This document shows positions 63,451-64,000 of a stretch of DNA of 64,000 bases, in pieces. The stretch is from the NCBI RefSeq assembly GCF_009498455.1, contig NZ_CP045644.1:5955001-6019000 (forward strand), read 5' to 3'. The notes beneath the pieces were generated by a model. It saw only the letters and a list, made by a program, of their open reading frames with translations. It ran no database searches and had not been told where the DNA came from. The position numbers and the translations under genes were made by a program. Source of the stretch: Variovorax paradoxus (GTDB lineage Bacteria > Pseudomonadota > Gammaproteobacteria > Burkholderiales > Burkholderiaceae_C). Position 1 is the stretch's first letter. Each line of letters begins with the position of its first letter.

Positions 63451-64000
63451 CTACTGCATCTGCTGCAGGTTCCCGATGCGCACCAGCATCTCGGTGAACA
63501 TCTGCATGTCGGCGTCGAGGTCGGGCACTTCCTTGTATTCCTTGGCGTTGTGCGCGGTGTACTTCTTGCCGGGCATCGCGGGGCCGAAGTTGATGGCGTT
63601 GGGCATCAGCTTGGCCGTGGTGCTGCCGGCGGTGGGCACGGGCTTGGCCTCGAGGCCGGTGGTGTCGCCGAAGATGTTGAGCAGGGTCGAGAGCCACGCG
63701 CCCTTCGGGTCGCGCGCCATCCAGTTGCCCTGGTCGTAGGCCAGCTCGAGCTTCACCTGGCTGGCCGTGGCCCAGCCGTTGACCTTGGCCGCGATCTGCG
63801 CCTTCAGTTCGTCGGGCGTGCGGCCGCGCGGCATGCGCACGTTGGTGGTCACCTCGAGGCGGCCGTCGGCGCCCATGCGCACCAGCGTGGGCGACATCGT
63901 GAGCGGGCCCATGAAGTCGTCCTGGTAGCCCAGCCCCATCTTCTCGCCAAGGTAGCCGGTGCCGTAGAGCGCGTCGATGTAATGCACGGCCCGCAGGTAA
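63451..64000 (-). CDS. M20-family metallopeptidase, C-terminal part
   Basis: The minus-strand frame is open from the window edge to the stop at 63451 and encodes at least 182 residues, including YLRAVHYIDALYGTGYLG, FTEMLVRIGNLQQMQ and a metal-ligand-like GPAMPGKKYTAHNAKEYKE. It matches the dimerisation plus C-terminal catalytic lobe of M20 dipeptidases (PepV-like). The N-terminus lies outside the window. Confidence 0.85.
   Translation of the reverse strand, partial: YLRAVHYIDALYGTGYLGEKMGLGYQDDFMGPLTMSPTLVRMGADGRLEVTTNVRMPRGRTPDELKAQIAAKVNGWATASQVKLELAYDQGNWMARDPKGAWLSTLLNIFGDTTGLEAKPVPTAGSTTAKLMPNAINFGPAMPGKKYTAHNAKEYKEVPDLDADMQMFTEMLVRIGNLQQMQ

Overview
The window is a 64 kb stretch of GC-rich chromosome with strong G/C third-position bias, tightly packed genes and many ATG/GTG/TTG starts behind AGGAG-type ribosome binding sites. 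The gene set (an imuA-imuB-dnaE2 cassette, LigD and Ku, several Bug/TctC-type binding proteins, CaiB-type CoA-transferase, CbpA/CbpM, many LysR regulators) suggests a beta-proteobacterium of the Comamonadaceae, most like Variovorax. The taxon is inferred from gene content and not from a marker gene. No rRNA, recognisable tRNA, CRISPR array, transposase or phage gene was seen.

Region 1 (1-15.8 kb) is dominated by DNA repair. An isochorismatase-fold hydrolase and a small membrane protein come first. The bacterial NHEJ pair ligD-ku follows, then a LysR gene and a secreted SGNH esterase. A perfect LexA box at 7097 precedes a small ORF containing a terminator-like hairpin, a 2'-5' RNA ligase/cyclic phosphodiesterase-type protein and an APH(9)-like phosphotransferase. 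On the other strand a second perfect LexA box at 15669 drives imuA-imuB-dnaE2, followed by a gene for an MmcB-like PD-(D/E)XK protein.

Region 2 (15.8-23.7 kb) is mixed metabolism: an orphan branched-chain amino-acid-type binding protein, an aldo/keto reductase, an alpha/beta hydrolase, a DOPA-dioxygenase-type enzyme with a divergent LysR, an ABC exporter, and a VOC protein with a divergent TetR. Region 3 (23.7-33.3 kb) holds an isolated type VI baseplate pair tssE-tssF, a 24-residue membrane microprotein, a DUF2868/DUF3482 membrane-GTPase pair, a crotonase, an AraC regulator, an orphan TRAP receptor and a hemolysin-III protein.

Region 4 (33.3-41 kb) carries a CoA-ligase/acyl-CoA dehydrogenase/Bug operon with a LysR gene, a class A beta-lactamase, an ArsR-SRPBCC pair with a double operator, and a small lipoprotein-like gene. 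Region 5 (41.2-54.6 kb) is one giant adhesin gene of about 4,473 codons. It has a BapA-like N-terminal prefix, 34 Ig-like repeats organised in duplicated five-domain blocks, a low-GC module and a short RTX-like tail. No type I secretion genes lie beside it.

Region 6 (54.9-64 kb) has a CaiB-Bug pair with divergent LysR, a glutamine amidotransferase, phosphatidylserine synthase, a GST, a histidine phosphatase, cbpA-cbpM, an orphan fimbrial adhesin-like gene and the C-terminal part of an M20 peptidase that runs off the right edge.
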